Shown in pieces: positions 36,689 to 44,832 of a stretch of DNA of 64,000 bases. Location: NCBI GenBank assembly GCA_964480915.1, contig CAYZRS010000010.1, forward strand, positions 1 through 64,000, written 5' to 3'. How positions within the stretch are numbered: position 1 is the stretch's first letter; the number at the start of each line of letters is the position of its first letter. The DNA comes from CAWGCE01 sp964480915. Its GTDB lineage: Bacteria > Planctomycetota > Planctomycetia > Pirellulales > Pirellulaceae. The position numbers were made by a program, and so were the translations under genes. The notes beneath the pieces were generated by a model. It searched no databases. It was not told where the DNA came from and saw only the letters and a program-made list of their open reading frames with translations.

Positions 36689-36964
36689 CTATTCATTCTC
36701 TTCCAGCTGTTGCTGGAAGGCGTCTCGTTCGCGACGTGTGGCTTCCAGATCGAACATCAGATACTTCATGTCGAGTCGCAATTGGCTCAGGGCTTCTTGA
36801 ACGAGTCGCAGAATTCGCTTGCGACGCTGCGTACTTTCGATCACGCGTTGTACGATCGGTTCGAGCTTCACTCGGTCAGACGCTGCAAGATCGTTCACAG
36901 CAGAAGTAAGTTCGATCAGTTCTTGTGGCAGCTTCGTGGTTGAAGTGCTGTTTTTGATATCCAT
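36689..36964 (-). CDS. small coiled-coil protein
   Basis: A 91-residue soluble protein, almost entirely helical, with heptad-like repeats (RKRILRLVQEALSQLRLDMKY and DLEATRRERDAFQQQLEENE). I do not recognise a family. It has its own intrinsic terminator just downstream, and the divergent plus-strand gene shares its upstream region, so it is probably a real, separately transcribed gene. A DNA- or protein-binding role would be guesswork. Confidence 0.68.
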   Translation of the reverse strand: MDIKNSTSTTKLPQELIELTSAVNDLAASDRVKLEPIVQRVIESTQRRKRILRLVQEALSQLRLDMKYLMFDLEATRRERDAFQQQLEENE

Positions 36965-37130
36965 AGTTGTGCTCCATTTGGGTTGATAGAGAACAAAAGC
37001 AGGATGCGTGCCAAGCCGAACGCAAATTGAGAATCGCTGTTTTCCGAGTGTTTTGGCGCTCCTTTGTCAAATCGCTAGCGGTGGCAGTTGTTTTCTGGCA
37101 TCAACTTGGACTCGAAATCGAAATTCCGTG

Positions 37131-37145
37131 TTGCTATAAGTCGCC
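37131..37145 (+). promoter_or_regulatory. extended -10 promoter motif, copy 2
   Basis: TTGCTATAAGTCGCC is identical to 31583-31597. It lies 48 nt before the ATG of the exported protein gene. TTGGAC at 37106-37111 is 23 nt from TATAAG, too far for a normal -35, so recognition would rest on the extended -10. Confidence 0.65.
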
Positions 37146-37192
37146 CTCTCTTTCCCGGCGTTGACTTTTCGCCACCTTTTCACGCTGCACCT

Positions 37193-39820
37193 ATGGCTCC
37201 CTTACATTTTCACCGAGGACTGCGCACCGGGCTCCCCAGGGGCTGCCTCTTGTGGTCAATCTGTGTCGCCTGGGGCATCCTCGCAGTACAAGTTCCGGTG
37301 GCGTCTGCCCAAGCGACGCCGCCAAAGACCGTTTGGTCCATCGGGCGGGGCGATTGCAATCTTCAGATTAGGTCACGAACCGAGGCGGAGAAATCGGTTC
37401 GCGCTGCGGCACACACACACTTTCAACTCCAAGCAACCAACGGCAGCGCGGCCTACGCCTCGTTCGAATTGCCAGGCCGCTCCCCAGTGATCGCTGAATT
37501 GACCGTTTCCTTGCCGATCAAAGCGAGTCGGCCCGGCATGCAGCTGTTTGTCCGTGCCGTCCTGCCACGCAGCCTCACCGACGAAGGGCCCAAGACGATT
37601 CTTCTCCCCGGACCGACTTATCGCGATCTGGGAGAATGGGAAACGCTCACCCTGACGAATCTTCCCGAGCTGCTTGAGCAACACGTGCGCATCCACAGGA
37701 CGACGAGCCAAGAATGGCTCGACGCGCGCGAAGCATTCATCGATCTCGTGGCGGTCAACGTCTTTGGGGGAAAAGGTAGCACCGACATCCTGCTCGCAAG
37801 CCCGATCGTCGACGGAGTCACATTGGAGCGATCTCGCACCGAGGTCGAACTCGCGTCGATTCAGAGGTTACCAGCAGCACGCAACCACCAAGTGCGGCTG
37901 GCCGGATCGACCCTGCGAATCGACGATCGCCCATTCGCACCTCGCATCGTCAGGCCGCAAGGCGAGCCATGGCCGTTCCTCGCGGAATTGGGATTCAATA
38001 CGCTTTGGCTCGATTCGACCCCATCGGCAGAGCAGGTGGCGCTGGCCGAACAACTCGACCTCTGGTTGATCGCTCACGTCCCGGCCGTCAGCGACTACGA
38101 AGCGCTCAACAGCCACCTTTACCGGCGAGTTCTTGCTTGGGACCTACAGACAAAATCACCGCAGATCGATGCCGAACCGCTAGCGATCGCAATTCAAAAA
38201 GCCTGCGGATCAAATGGAAAGCCACTTTTGAGCCGCCCATCGTTTGCGGGTCCTCAGAACCATCGCTGGTCCAACATCGTCGTCCATGGACGATCTCCAC
38301 TGGGTACAACGCAGCCACTGGATCATTATGGCACACAGCTCCATCGCGACATCGGATCGCATTCTCCCGGCACACTTCATTGGGCCCAGCTGCAAACCCA
38401 TCTGCCCGCAAGCGTCCAACAACAGATTGCGCTACTGGAACGCAGCAGTGCGCCCACTTCCATCGCTGTCGATCCAAACCAACTGAAGGCAACAGCGATC
38501 GAAGCGCTGGCCCGCGGTGCTCGCGCGATCTGCATCGCCGATGACCAGCGTTTAGATGGAAACGACCTGGCGTCGCAAATCCGTGCAGCAACGGTCAAGA
38601 AATGGAATCAACAGCACGCAATCTTGTCACCGTGGTTGTTGAGCGGCCGGACGGCGACCATTGCATCGACCGAATCGCCCCAGCTCCAACTCGCAATCTT
38701 TGCAACCAACCGATCGAAATTGGCACTTCCGCTGCAACGCGCCAAACACCAACAACTGTGCGACGCCCCACACGATGATCAACGAATTTCGATCACGCTC
38801 CAACACAGCGCCGAAGGGGCCAGCGTCTATCTCGTGAAGCTCGATGGGCTGGAAAAAATTCCCTGTCGTCGTGTCGCCGGCGGCATGCGTTTTGAGATCG
38901 ACGGCACCACCAACCTCTCTGGAATCCTACTCACACCCGACGAACGAATCGCGGCCGGCATTAGCGCCAAACTGCGCCGAGTTGCGAAACGACAGATCGA
39001 GACCGAACAGCTACTGGCGGAAATCCGGCTGGCGGAAACCAGACAAGCCCAAGCAGGAATTCGCACCATTGCTGCCAAACTGAATTTGCTTTCGCAGGCA
39101 GATCGACAGCTGAAGGCATCGACGTCGGCCAGTAGGACGAGCAATCACGCAGAGGCCGCACAGCAGGCGACGGCCGCGAATCGATCGATTCAAGCCGTGC
39201 GGCAAGAATACTGGAATCGTCAGTTGCGGGAAACTTCTCCGGCGACGTGCCCACTGGCGGCCAGCTTCACAAAGATCGGTTCCTTCCGCGCTTGGCAGAC
39301 AAGCACGCCTCAAGCGGCTCGTGGCGTCAACCTCTTAGCGGGCAGTGATTTCGAAAAACTCGCACCGCTGTTGGCGCGGGGCTGGTCAGCGCAACACGCG
39401 GGCACACCCAATGCAAAGTCGCAGATCTCTTTGACGGACCGTGGTCGTCACGGCAAATGCCTACGCATCGCTGCAGCCGACCATCAGTACCACCCGGGGA
39501 GAGCGTTCGCTTGGGTCGACTCGGCTCCTTTGGAATTCGAACTGGGACAACAAGTCCGCATCGACGGCTGGGTCCGAGTCCGGGCTCAACACGATTCGAC
39601 ACAGCCGACGGCCATGATTTTTGATTCCTGGGCCGGTGAAGCGTTGGCGAAACGATGGAGAGCGACGGCCGCATGGCAACCTTTTACACTCTTCCGAGTC
39701 TGTACGGGAGATCCTCTCCAGGTTCGCTGTGCCTTGGTCGGACCGGGCGAGTTGCTGGTCGACGATTTGCTGATCTCTCCTTTATCCGAATCGACATTCG
39801 CCCAACATTCTGTGCCCTAA
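37193..39820 (+). CDS. large exported protein with CBM-like C terminus
   Basis: About 875 residues from the ATG at 37193, which begins a signal peptide (LLWSICVAWGILAVQVPVASA). The middle (RPQGEPWPFLAELGFNTLWLD and AEQLDLWLIAHVPAV) reads like a TIM-barrel glycoside-hydrolase-type segment, but the usual catalytic acids cannot be placed. A helical stretch near 600-690 precedes a C-terminal jelly-roll (LLAGSDFEKLAPLLARGWSA to GPGELLVDDLLISPL) that resembles CBM4/9-type carbohydrate-binding modules. It is probably a periplasmic or secreted carbohydrate-active or binding protein; function is not shown. The 105-nt upstream extension of the frame lies over the promoter motif. Confidence 0.75.
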   Translation: MAPLHFHRGLRTGLPRGCLLWSICVAWGILAVQVPVASAQATPPKTVWSIGRGDCNLQIRSRTEAEKSVRAAAHTHFQLQATNGSAAYASFELPGRSPVIAELTVSLPIKASRPGMQLFVRAVLPRSLTDEGPKTILLPGPTYRDLGEWETLTLTNLPELLEQHVRIHRTTSQEWLDAREAFIDLVAVNVFGGKGSTDILLASPIVDGVTLERSRTEVELASIQRLPAARNHQVRLAGSTLRIDDRPFAPRIVRPQGEPWPFLAELGFNTLWLDSTPSAEQVALAEQLDLWLIAHVPAVSDYEALNSHLYRRVLAWDLQTKSPQIDAEPLAIAIQKACGSNGKPLLSRPSFAGPQNHRWSNIVVHGRSPLGTTQPLDHYGTQLHRDIGSHSPGTLHWAQLQTHLPASVQQQIALLERSSAPTSIAVDPNQLKATAIEALARGARAICIADDQRLDGNDLASQIRAATVKKWNQQHAILSPWLLSGRTATIASTESPQLQLAIFATNRSKLALPLQRAKHQQLCDAPHDDQRISITLQHSAEGASVYLVKLDGLEKIPCRRVAGGMRFEIDGTTNLSGILLTPDERIAAGISAKLRRVAKRQIETEQLLAEIRLAETRQAQAGIRTIAAKLNLLSQADRQLKASTSASRTSNHAEAAQQATAANRSIQAVRQEYWNRQLRETSPATCPLAASFTKIGSFRAWQTSTPQAARGVNLLAGSDFEKLAPLLARGWSAQHAGTPNAKSQISLTDRGRHGKCLRIAAADHQYHPGRAFAWVDSAPLEFELGQQVRIDGWVRVRAQHDSTQPTAMIFDSWAGEALAKRWRATAAWQPFTLFRVCTGDPLQVRCALVGPGELLVDDLLISPLSESTFAQHSVP

Positions 39821-39862
39821 GATCGTCAAGTCGGTGATTCGAAGCAGTGGGGCCTCTTCTGT

Positions 39863-39868
39863 TAGAAT
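39863..39868 (+). promoter_or_regulatory. possible extended -10 box
   Basis: TGTTAGAAT fits an extended -10 (TGn then TAGAAT) 76 nt before the ATG at 39945, after the end of the preceding gene. No clear -35 is visible. Confidence 0.4.
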
Positions 39869-39944
39869 AAGGGCCAGCCCCATTCCCTGGCATGCTTTTT
39901 CCCAGAGCGGAAACATCGAGTCGGAACCAACGAATCGCACACGC

Positions 39945-40535
39945 ATGAGCTCATTCCACATCCCCGGAAATCTTTTGATCCCCATCGCGATGGTCTTCGC
40001 GGCGTTAGCCCTGATCGTCGTCGCTGCCCAGCTGCTGCGTTCGAATTTGAGGAAGCGAACTTACACCACCGAACAAGCCTCCTACAAAATCCGCCTCGCC
40101 GATTACGCCAGCGGTAAAACCCCACACCCAACCAAGGTCTTGAGACTGCAGAAAATACCGGTCCATTTGCCCGTGGTGGTGGTTGCCCCGATCGGGCGTG
40201 GCGGAAAGTTGCCGCATCCAGATCTACTCCCAAGAGTTCTCGATCGAGTCGTTCCGGGGATGAGCGCGATCATGGAGCACCACCAGACCGCCACGCTCCA
40301 TTGGCCGGCGCAACTGAGCACCTCTGGTTTTCGCGAGCGATTTTTTGGAGAAATCAAATTACCGGGCGAACGGGGCAAAGGGACCGAATGGTCAGCCGTC
40401 GCTGGGGCGATTTCAGCGGCCGGCTATCGCTTCTCGATTGGACTCGTGCTGCACGCGGACCAACCGAACAATTACGGTCTCTTTCCGGTCGATCAAGAGG
40501 GCCAATGGCTGGGTCTGTTTCAAGTCGACGCATGA
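39945..40535 (+). CDS. membrane-anchored hypothetical protein
   Basis: A 196-residue protein with one N-terminal membrane helix (about 10-30: IPIAMVFAALALIVVAAQLL) and a soluble domain of about 160 residues that I do not recognise. ATG 39945 is chosen because the helix follows it directly; the upstream extension of the frame covers a likely promoter. The stop overlaps the glycerate-kinase start as ATGA, so the pair is probably co-translated. Confidence 0.7.
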   Translation: MSSFHIPGNLLIPIAMVFAALALIVVAAQLLRSNLRKRTYTTEQASYKIRLADYASGKTPHPTKVLRLQKIPVHLPVVVVAPIGRGGKLPHPDLLPRVLDRVVPGMSAIMEHHQTATLHWPAQLSTSGFRERFFGEIKLPGERGKGTEWSAVAGAISAAGYRFSIGLVLHADQPNNYGLFPVDQEGQWLGLFQVDA

Positions 40536-41938
40536 TGAGCAGCCAAGTGGAACCAGTGCTACAACGCGATGCGGAAACGATCTGGCAAGCCGGTGTTGAT
40601 GCCGTGCGGGCCGATCGACTGATCGAACAGCGAGTTCACCTCGATGGCACGACGCTAACGATCGTCGCGGCCAGTGGCAAATCGACCCAGTACGATTTGG
40701 CAAAGTATGATCGAGCGTGCATCGTCGGTGCGGGCAAAGCGACGGCCGGCATGGCAGCCGCTTTGGAACCGATCCTGGCAGCTCATTTCTGCTCTGCTGG
40801 ACAACTCATCGGCTGGATCAACATCCCGAACGGAACCAAACAGCCGGCCGTTCACGTGTTTCATCACGAATGTCGTCCAGTGGCGATGAACGAACCGACC
40901 CAGGCCGCCATGGCCGGCTCGCTAGAAATCCTGCACATGGTGAAATCGCTCACTCGACGCGACATCTGTTTCGTGCTCCTCTCGGGCGGCGGCTCAGCGC
41001 TGTTACCGCTCCCCAGTTCGGGAATTTCCCTGGACGACAAGATCGCCGCAACGCGGTTTCTGTCGGCCGCCGGGGCAGATATTCGGCAATTGAATGCCGT
41101 GCGGCGAAACATCAGCCAAATCAAAGGTGGTCGATTGGCCAAGGCATCTGGTGCTGGACAGCTAACGACACTGATCCTCTCTGATGTGTTGGGCGATGCG
41201 CTCGAGTCGATCGCATCCGGACCGACCGTACAGGTCGACGACAGACAACTCGCACGCGACACCCTGGCGACCTTCGATCCGCAGCGAACTTCGATCCCAG
41301 CCAGCATCTGGACTGGGATAGAGAACAGTCCGCCCGCCACGTCCGACGAACAGGAAAACGTTTCGCCTGTCACCGACAACATCGTACTAGGAAACAACTC
41401 GACCGCGGTCGCTGCAGCAACAGCGGAAGCCGCACGACTCGGCTACGCCGTCGAGTCTCATGATGATTGCGCGTTCGCGCAACCTTCCGCGAATGCGTTG
41501 GGCGCACAGCTGGTGACTCACGGTCAACGCCTGGCTTCGTTGCCGGGAAACCGAGCCTGGATCAGCGGAGGCGAACCGACGGTGCAATTGGCCGCTGCGT
41601 CACGGCGAGGAAAGGGTGGGCGCAATCAGCAGGCCGTACTCCAGGCGCTCATCGAATGGGCGCAAGGGGAACAGGCAGAAAACGTCTTGCTGCTGTCAGC
41701 CGGGACCGACGGAGAAGATGGACCGACCGAGGCAGCAGGCGCGGCCATCGGTCGGTCTCATGTTTCTCAGATCCGATCGTCATCGCAATTACTGGCTGAG
41801 GCAAAAACTGCCTTAGCGAACAACGATGCCTATCCTTTGCTAGATCAACTGGGAGCACTTTTCAAAACCGGACTCACCGGCACCAACGTGTGCGATGTGC
41901 GAGTTGTCTTGAAACGCGATCCCAAAGGCCACAGCTAG
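40532..41938 (+). CDS. glycerate 2-kinase, MOFRL family
   Basis: A 468-residue enzyme of the type-2 glycerate kinase (MOFRL) family, which phosphorylates D-glycerate to 2-phosphoglycerate with ATP. Motifs: GAGKATAGMAAALE near the N terminus, LLSGGGSALLPLPSSGISL, a lysine-bearing NAVRRNISQIKGGRLAKA, and the C-terminal MOFRL region ISGGEPTVQL with GGRNQQAVLQ and AGTDGEDGPTEAAGA. Length is typical. It follows an anchored protein gene with a 4-nt overlap; an ATG at 40535 directly after is an alternative start. It ends only 4 nt before the convergent AP2-like gene. Confidence 0.92.
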   Translation: MMSSQVEPVLQRDAETIWQAGVDAVRADRLIEQRVHLDGTTLTIVAASGKSTQYDLAKYDRACIVGAGKATAGMAAALEPILAAHFCSAGQLIGWINIPNGTKQPAVHVFHHECRPVAMNEPTQAAMAGSLEILHMVKSLTRRDICFVLLSGGGSALLPLPSSGISLDDKIAATRFLSAAGADIRQLNAVRRNISQIKGGRLAKASGAGQLTTLILSDVLGDALESIASGPTVQVDDRQLARDTLATFDPQRTSIPASIWTGIENSPPATSDEQENVSPVTDNIVLGNNSTAVAAATAEAARLGYAVESHDDCAFAQPSANALGAQLVTHGQRLASLPGNRAWISGGEPTVQLAAASRRGKGGRNQQAVLQALIEWAQGEQAENVLLLSAGTDGEDGPTEAAGAAIGRSHVSQIRSSSQLLAEAKTALANNDAYPLLDQLGALFKTGLTGTNVCDVRVVLKRDPKGHS

Positions 41939-41942
41939 ACGG

Positions 41943-42335
41943 CTAAGCGTCTGCCATTTGGAGTTGATCCATTTCGCGTTTCTTCCGCTTCGCGATGGCG
42001 AATGCTTTCTTCTCGCCCCAATGGTCGATCGAAATATTCGAATACCGGGGCGCACCGTCTGGCGTACGCCAATAGACGGTGAACACGTCGACCGGATTGC
42101 GGCCAGAACGCTGGAACGTGCGGCGAACAATGCGTTTTACACCCGTGTTAGGTGCGGGTACGGGTTTGGGCTTCCCTTTCTGACTTTTGGGTGGCCCCAG
42201 AACCGACTTCAGTTCCTTCTCGTACTTCTGCGCCGCGCGACGACTAGTAAATGTCCTCGAATACAACTTTCCACGACGCATTATCCGAACCAGATAACGC
42301 GGCTTGGATCCCGTATTTAACTCTGTGATTGCCAT
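41943..42335 (-). CDS. small AP2-like DNA-binding protein
   Basis: A 130-residue basic protein. The N-terminal part (RYLVRIMRRGKLYSRTFTSRRAAQKYEKELK) resembles the arm-binding/AP2-like region of tyrosine integrases. The second half (VYWRTPDGAPRYSNISIDHWG then KKAFAIAKRKKREM) has the W...F/Y-S-x-x-GxxKAFxxA pattern of an AP2/ERF-like fold. No integrase catalytic domain is present, so it is a free-standing DNA-binding candidate. ATG 42335 has AGGGG eight bases upstream. It is not part of a visible mobile element. Confidence 0.65.
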   Translation of the reverse strand: MAITELNTGSKPRYLVRIMRRGKLYSRTFTSRRAAQKYEKELKSVLGPPKSQKGKPKPVPAPNTGVKRIVRRTFQRSGRNPVDVFTVYWRTPDGAPRYSNISIDHWGEKKAFAIAKRKKREMDQLQMADA

Positions 42336-42501
42336 GCATTAATCCCCTAGATGCAAATTGGCTATGGAAGATACAGCGAGCCGAGGTGCTGAAGCCCAAG
42401 CTCACCGTATTGCGAGCCCCTAGTTTAATTCATGAAAACCGACATTCCAAGCGTTCTTTCGTCCACCGCAATCGCTAGGCTAAAAAAATCGACCGGGCAG
42501 A

Positions 42502-43458
42502 TCACTCACGCAGCAATCGGAGGAACGCATTTAGGGGCGAGGCTTGATTTTCGGGCTGTTTCGTCAAGTCCCAAGCGGTGAGCCAGAATTTTTCTACTTG
42601 TTTCAGCCCAAAATCTTCGCGTAACCGCTGGTCAAAATCGGGCATATGAGCCGCCCCGTAGAAAATCGCCACTTTCCGCTTGCCGCTGGTCAACTGCCGC
42701 TGAAATACTTTCATCGCTGCTGCGTTGCGGTCTTTTACGATCGTCTCGTTGATTTTCGCGCCCAGCATCATCTCGGTACCGCCCATCCGGTCAAATTGTT
42801 CCGCCATCATGATTTTCATTTTGGCACCAGCCTGGGGGTCCGTCAGCATCGAAATCAGATCTTGTTCGCTCGAAACTTCTTCGACGTCCATTTGTTGAGC
42901 CTGCTTGTTCGCCGTTCGCACCACATCAGACATCGCACTGAGGGCAAAAGAGAGCATGTTGTCGCCTCGCGACTCGATCGCTTTCTTCATGTCGTCGGCC
43001 GACATGTCGGCGTGCACAAGATTTTCTTTTGTGTAGTCGACGTGCTCAAGTTGCGACGCCAGACCGAGCATCGATTTCGTCATGCCTTGCATCATCGAAA
43101 TCGGATTGGTCGGACCTTCGCTACGTCCTCCCTTGGGAATTCGAGTACCCTCTGGGGCGACGAGTTCGTACAGCACCACGTCATATTCGGCAAACAACAA
43201 GTTTAATTTTTCGTAGTAGCTTTTTTCGCCAACATGAACCGCTCCTACCAAATCAACGATCAGATCGCTTTCTCCGTTGGCGGGTTGATATCGCATGATG
43301 GCCGTGTCGAGCGACTGTGGCGTCCCTTCGGCGTCTCGTGTGAGCCTGACAAACTTCAGCGGGCTGTTCAGCGGCGCCGGTTCCTCTGCGCGGGCCGCCT
43401 CTCCAAGAAAACAGCAACTCAAAAAGAAAAGTAGTCGCGACGCGAAAGAAGACTTCAT
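42502..43458 (-). CDS. TraB/GumN-like protein
   Basis: About 318 residues with a signal peptide (LLFFLSCCFLGEAARA). The domain shows VGAVHVGEKSYYEKLNLLF, DVVLYELVAPEG, and a late YGAAHMPDFDQRL, the arrangement of TraB/GumN/Tiki-type proteins, whose GxxHxG and GxxH motifs bind metal in the protease Tiki. It is probably periplasmic. Substrate and activity are unknown. ATG 43458 starts the signal peptide. It is divergent from the sigma-factor gene. Confidence 0.82.
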   Translation of the reverse strand: MKSSFASRLLFFLSCCFLGEAARAEEPAPLNSPLKFVRLTRDAEGTPQSLDTAIMRYQPANGESDLIVDLVGAVHVGEKSYYEKLNLLFAEYDVVLYELVAPEGTRIPKGGRSEGPTNPISMMQGMTKSMLGLASQLEHVDYTKENLVHADMSADDMKKAIESRGDNMLSFALSAMSDVVRTANKQAQQMDVEEVSSEQDLISMLTDPQAGAKMKIMMAEQFDRMGGTEMMLGAKINETIVKDRNAAAMKVFQRQLTSGKRKVAIFYGAAHMPDFDQRLREDFGLKQVEKFWLTAWDLTKQPENQASPLNAFLRLLRE

Positions 43459-43815
43459 GGATGACTCGATTAAATGAACCTGTGGGAAACTTTTCGTCAC
43501 GCGAGGTGTGAGGCCAACAAGACACCAGCGACAAATGCGAATAAGCAGCGTCCGTTCACCACGCGTCGCCGGGAACGGCTTGGCATCATTATCTTAGGTC
43601 GGTTTGTCGTGGCGACCCAGCCGTTCGTCTCTAATTCGCCGCAGGGGCGGCAATCTTGGCAATTGGACACCCAAGCCGTAGTGATTCCTGGCCGAAAGTC
43701 GCGATTCCCATAGCATTTCCAGCAGCGATTAAGCTAGATAGAAGAGAATCTCAAATTTTGGCGAACCGGCCCCGTTCGACAACCGACTACCCCAGTAAGT
43801 CTCCAAAGACGAACG
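43459..43815. other. divergent intergenic region
   Basis: These 357 nt separate the TraB/GumN-like gene from the ECF sigma gene and must hold both promoters. I cannot name a convincing -35/-10 pair. The open frame at 43474-43713 shows no family pattern and is not called. Confidence 0.4.
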
Positions 43816-44382
43816 ATGGAACGCACAGCTGACGAAATCGCCGATGAATTGCTGGTCCTAAACAGCCAAGCAGGTAGCGCCGTCGCGTGGAAACGACTGG
43901 TACACCGTTGGCACCCGAAGATGTTCGCTCAAGCCAAACGGGCCGCCGGTTCACCGGAAGCGGCGGCCGACATTACCCAAGAAGCGTGGCTGGCCATCCT
44001 CCGCTCAATTCGGCGGCTCGACGACCCGGCGAAATTTCGAGCCTGGTCCCATCGCATCGTCGCCAATAAGACGGCCGACTGGATTCGTCGCAAACAAAGA
44101 TCAAGGCAATTGATCCAGAACGTCGCCGAAGAAAAGCAACCGACGGAAGCCGACCATTCACAGGCGACCGACTCGGCTCGGCAAGAAAAAGTCGAAACAG
44201 TCCGCAACACGATCAAGCAGTTACCTCAAGAGCAACGCCGTTTGTTAGCGCTGTTCTACGTCGAAGGGAAGTCGATAAAGGAAATTGCTCAGCGACTTTC
44301 GATTCCCCAAGGAACCGTCAAATCTCGACTGCACAGCATTCGACAAGAAATGAAATCGCAGCTCAAAGGACAAGAACGATGA
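43816..44382 (+). CDS. ECF RNA polymerase sigma factor
   Basis: A 188-residue sigma factor. Region 2 contains DITQEAWLAILRSIRRLDDPAKFRAWSHRIVANKTADW; region 4 contains LPQEQRRLLALFYVEGKSIKEIAQRLSIPQGTVKSRLHSIR, a helix-turn-helix for -35 recognition. No region 1 or 3 is present, so it is an extracytoplasmic-function type. The next gene overlaps by ATGA and encodes a two-helix membrane protein, a common arrangement for a sigma factor and its membrane regulator. Confidence 0.93.
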   Translation: MERTADEIADELLVLNSQAGSAVAWKRLVHRWHPKMFAQAKRAAGSPEAAADITQEAWLAILRSIRRLDDPAKFRAWSHRIVANKTADWIRRKQRSRQLIQNVAEEKQPTEADHSQATDSARQEKVETVRNTIKQLPQEQRRLLALFYVEGKSIKEIAQRLSIPQGTVKSRLHSIRQEMKSQLKGQER

Positions 44383-44759
44383 AAGAGATCGACCAAATTA
44401 TCCGTGAAGCCATCTCCGATGACGAAGACCGTCAATGGTTCGATGAATTGGATGAGCAGTCGGTACACGAAATGGTCGTCGATTCGTTTCGCGGCAAGTC
44501 ACGGTGGCTGGTGGTGCTCGTCTATGTCATGACTGGCGTCTTTGCTGGCATCTTTCTATTCTCGGCCGCCAAGTTCTTTGCGGCAGATACCGACCGGCAA
44601 ATGATGGCCTGGGCCGTATCGGCCATGTTCTGCTGTACGACGGTTGCCATGCTGAAAATCTGGTACTGGATGGAATTGCAAAAGAACGCCGTAACACGCG
44701 AAATCAAGAGGTTTGAACTACAGCTTGCTCGGCTGACGAGTCGATTGGGTGAGAAGTAG
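44379..44759 (+). CDS. membrane partner of the ECF sigma factor (DUF6768-like)
   Basis: A 126-residue protein: a soluble acidic N-terminal part (MKEIDQIIREAISDDEDRQWFDELDEQSVHEMVVDSFRG), two membrane helices (about 45-67 and 72-94), and a basic, heptad-like C-terminal helix. It resembles proteins grouped as DUF6768 that sit after ECF sigma genes. It is not a zinc-binding anti-sigma factor (no HxxxCxxC). Being translationally coupled to the sigma gene, it may bind or report to it; that is inference. Confidence 0.75.
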   Translation: MKEIDQIIREAISDDEDRQWFDELDEQSVHEMVVDSFRGKSRWLVVLVYVMTGVFAGIFLFSAAKFFAADTDRQMMAWAVSAMFCCTTVAMLKIWYWMELQKNAVTREIKRFELQLARLTSRLGEK

Positions 44760-44769
44760 GCGCGCCTGT

Positions 44770-44790
44770 TGGCTAGCGGTTGTCTAGCCA
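44770..44790 (+). terminator. hairpin after the sigma-factor unit
   Basis: TGGCTAG and CTAGCCA form a 7-bp stem with a 7-nt loop, 10 nt after the stop. No U-run follows, so termination is uncertain. Confidence 0.35.
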
Positions 44791-44832
44791 CGCATCGGGC
44801 TCGCTCCCATTTCGCTGCCCGAATCCATCCTT

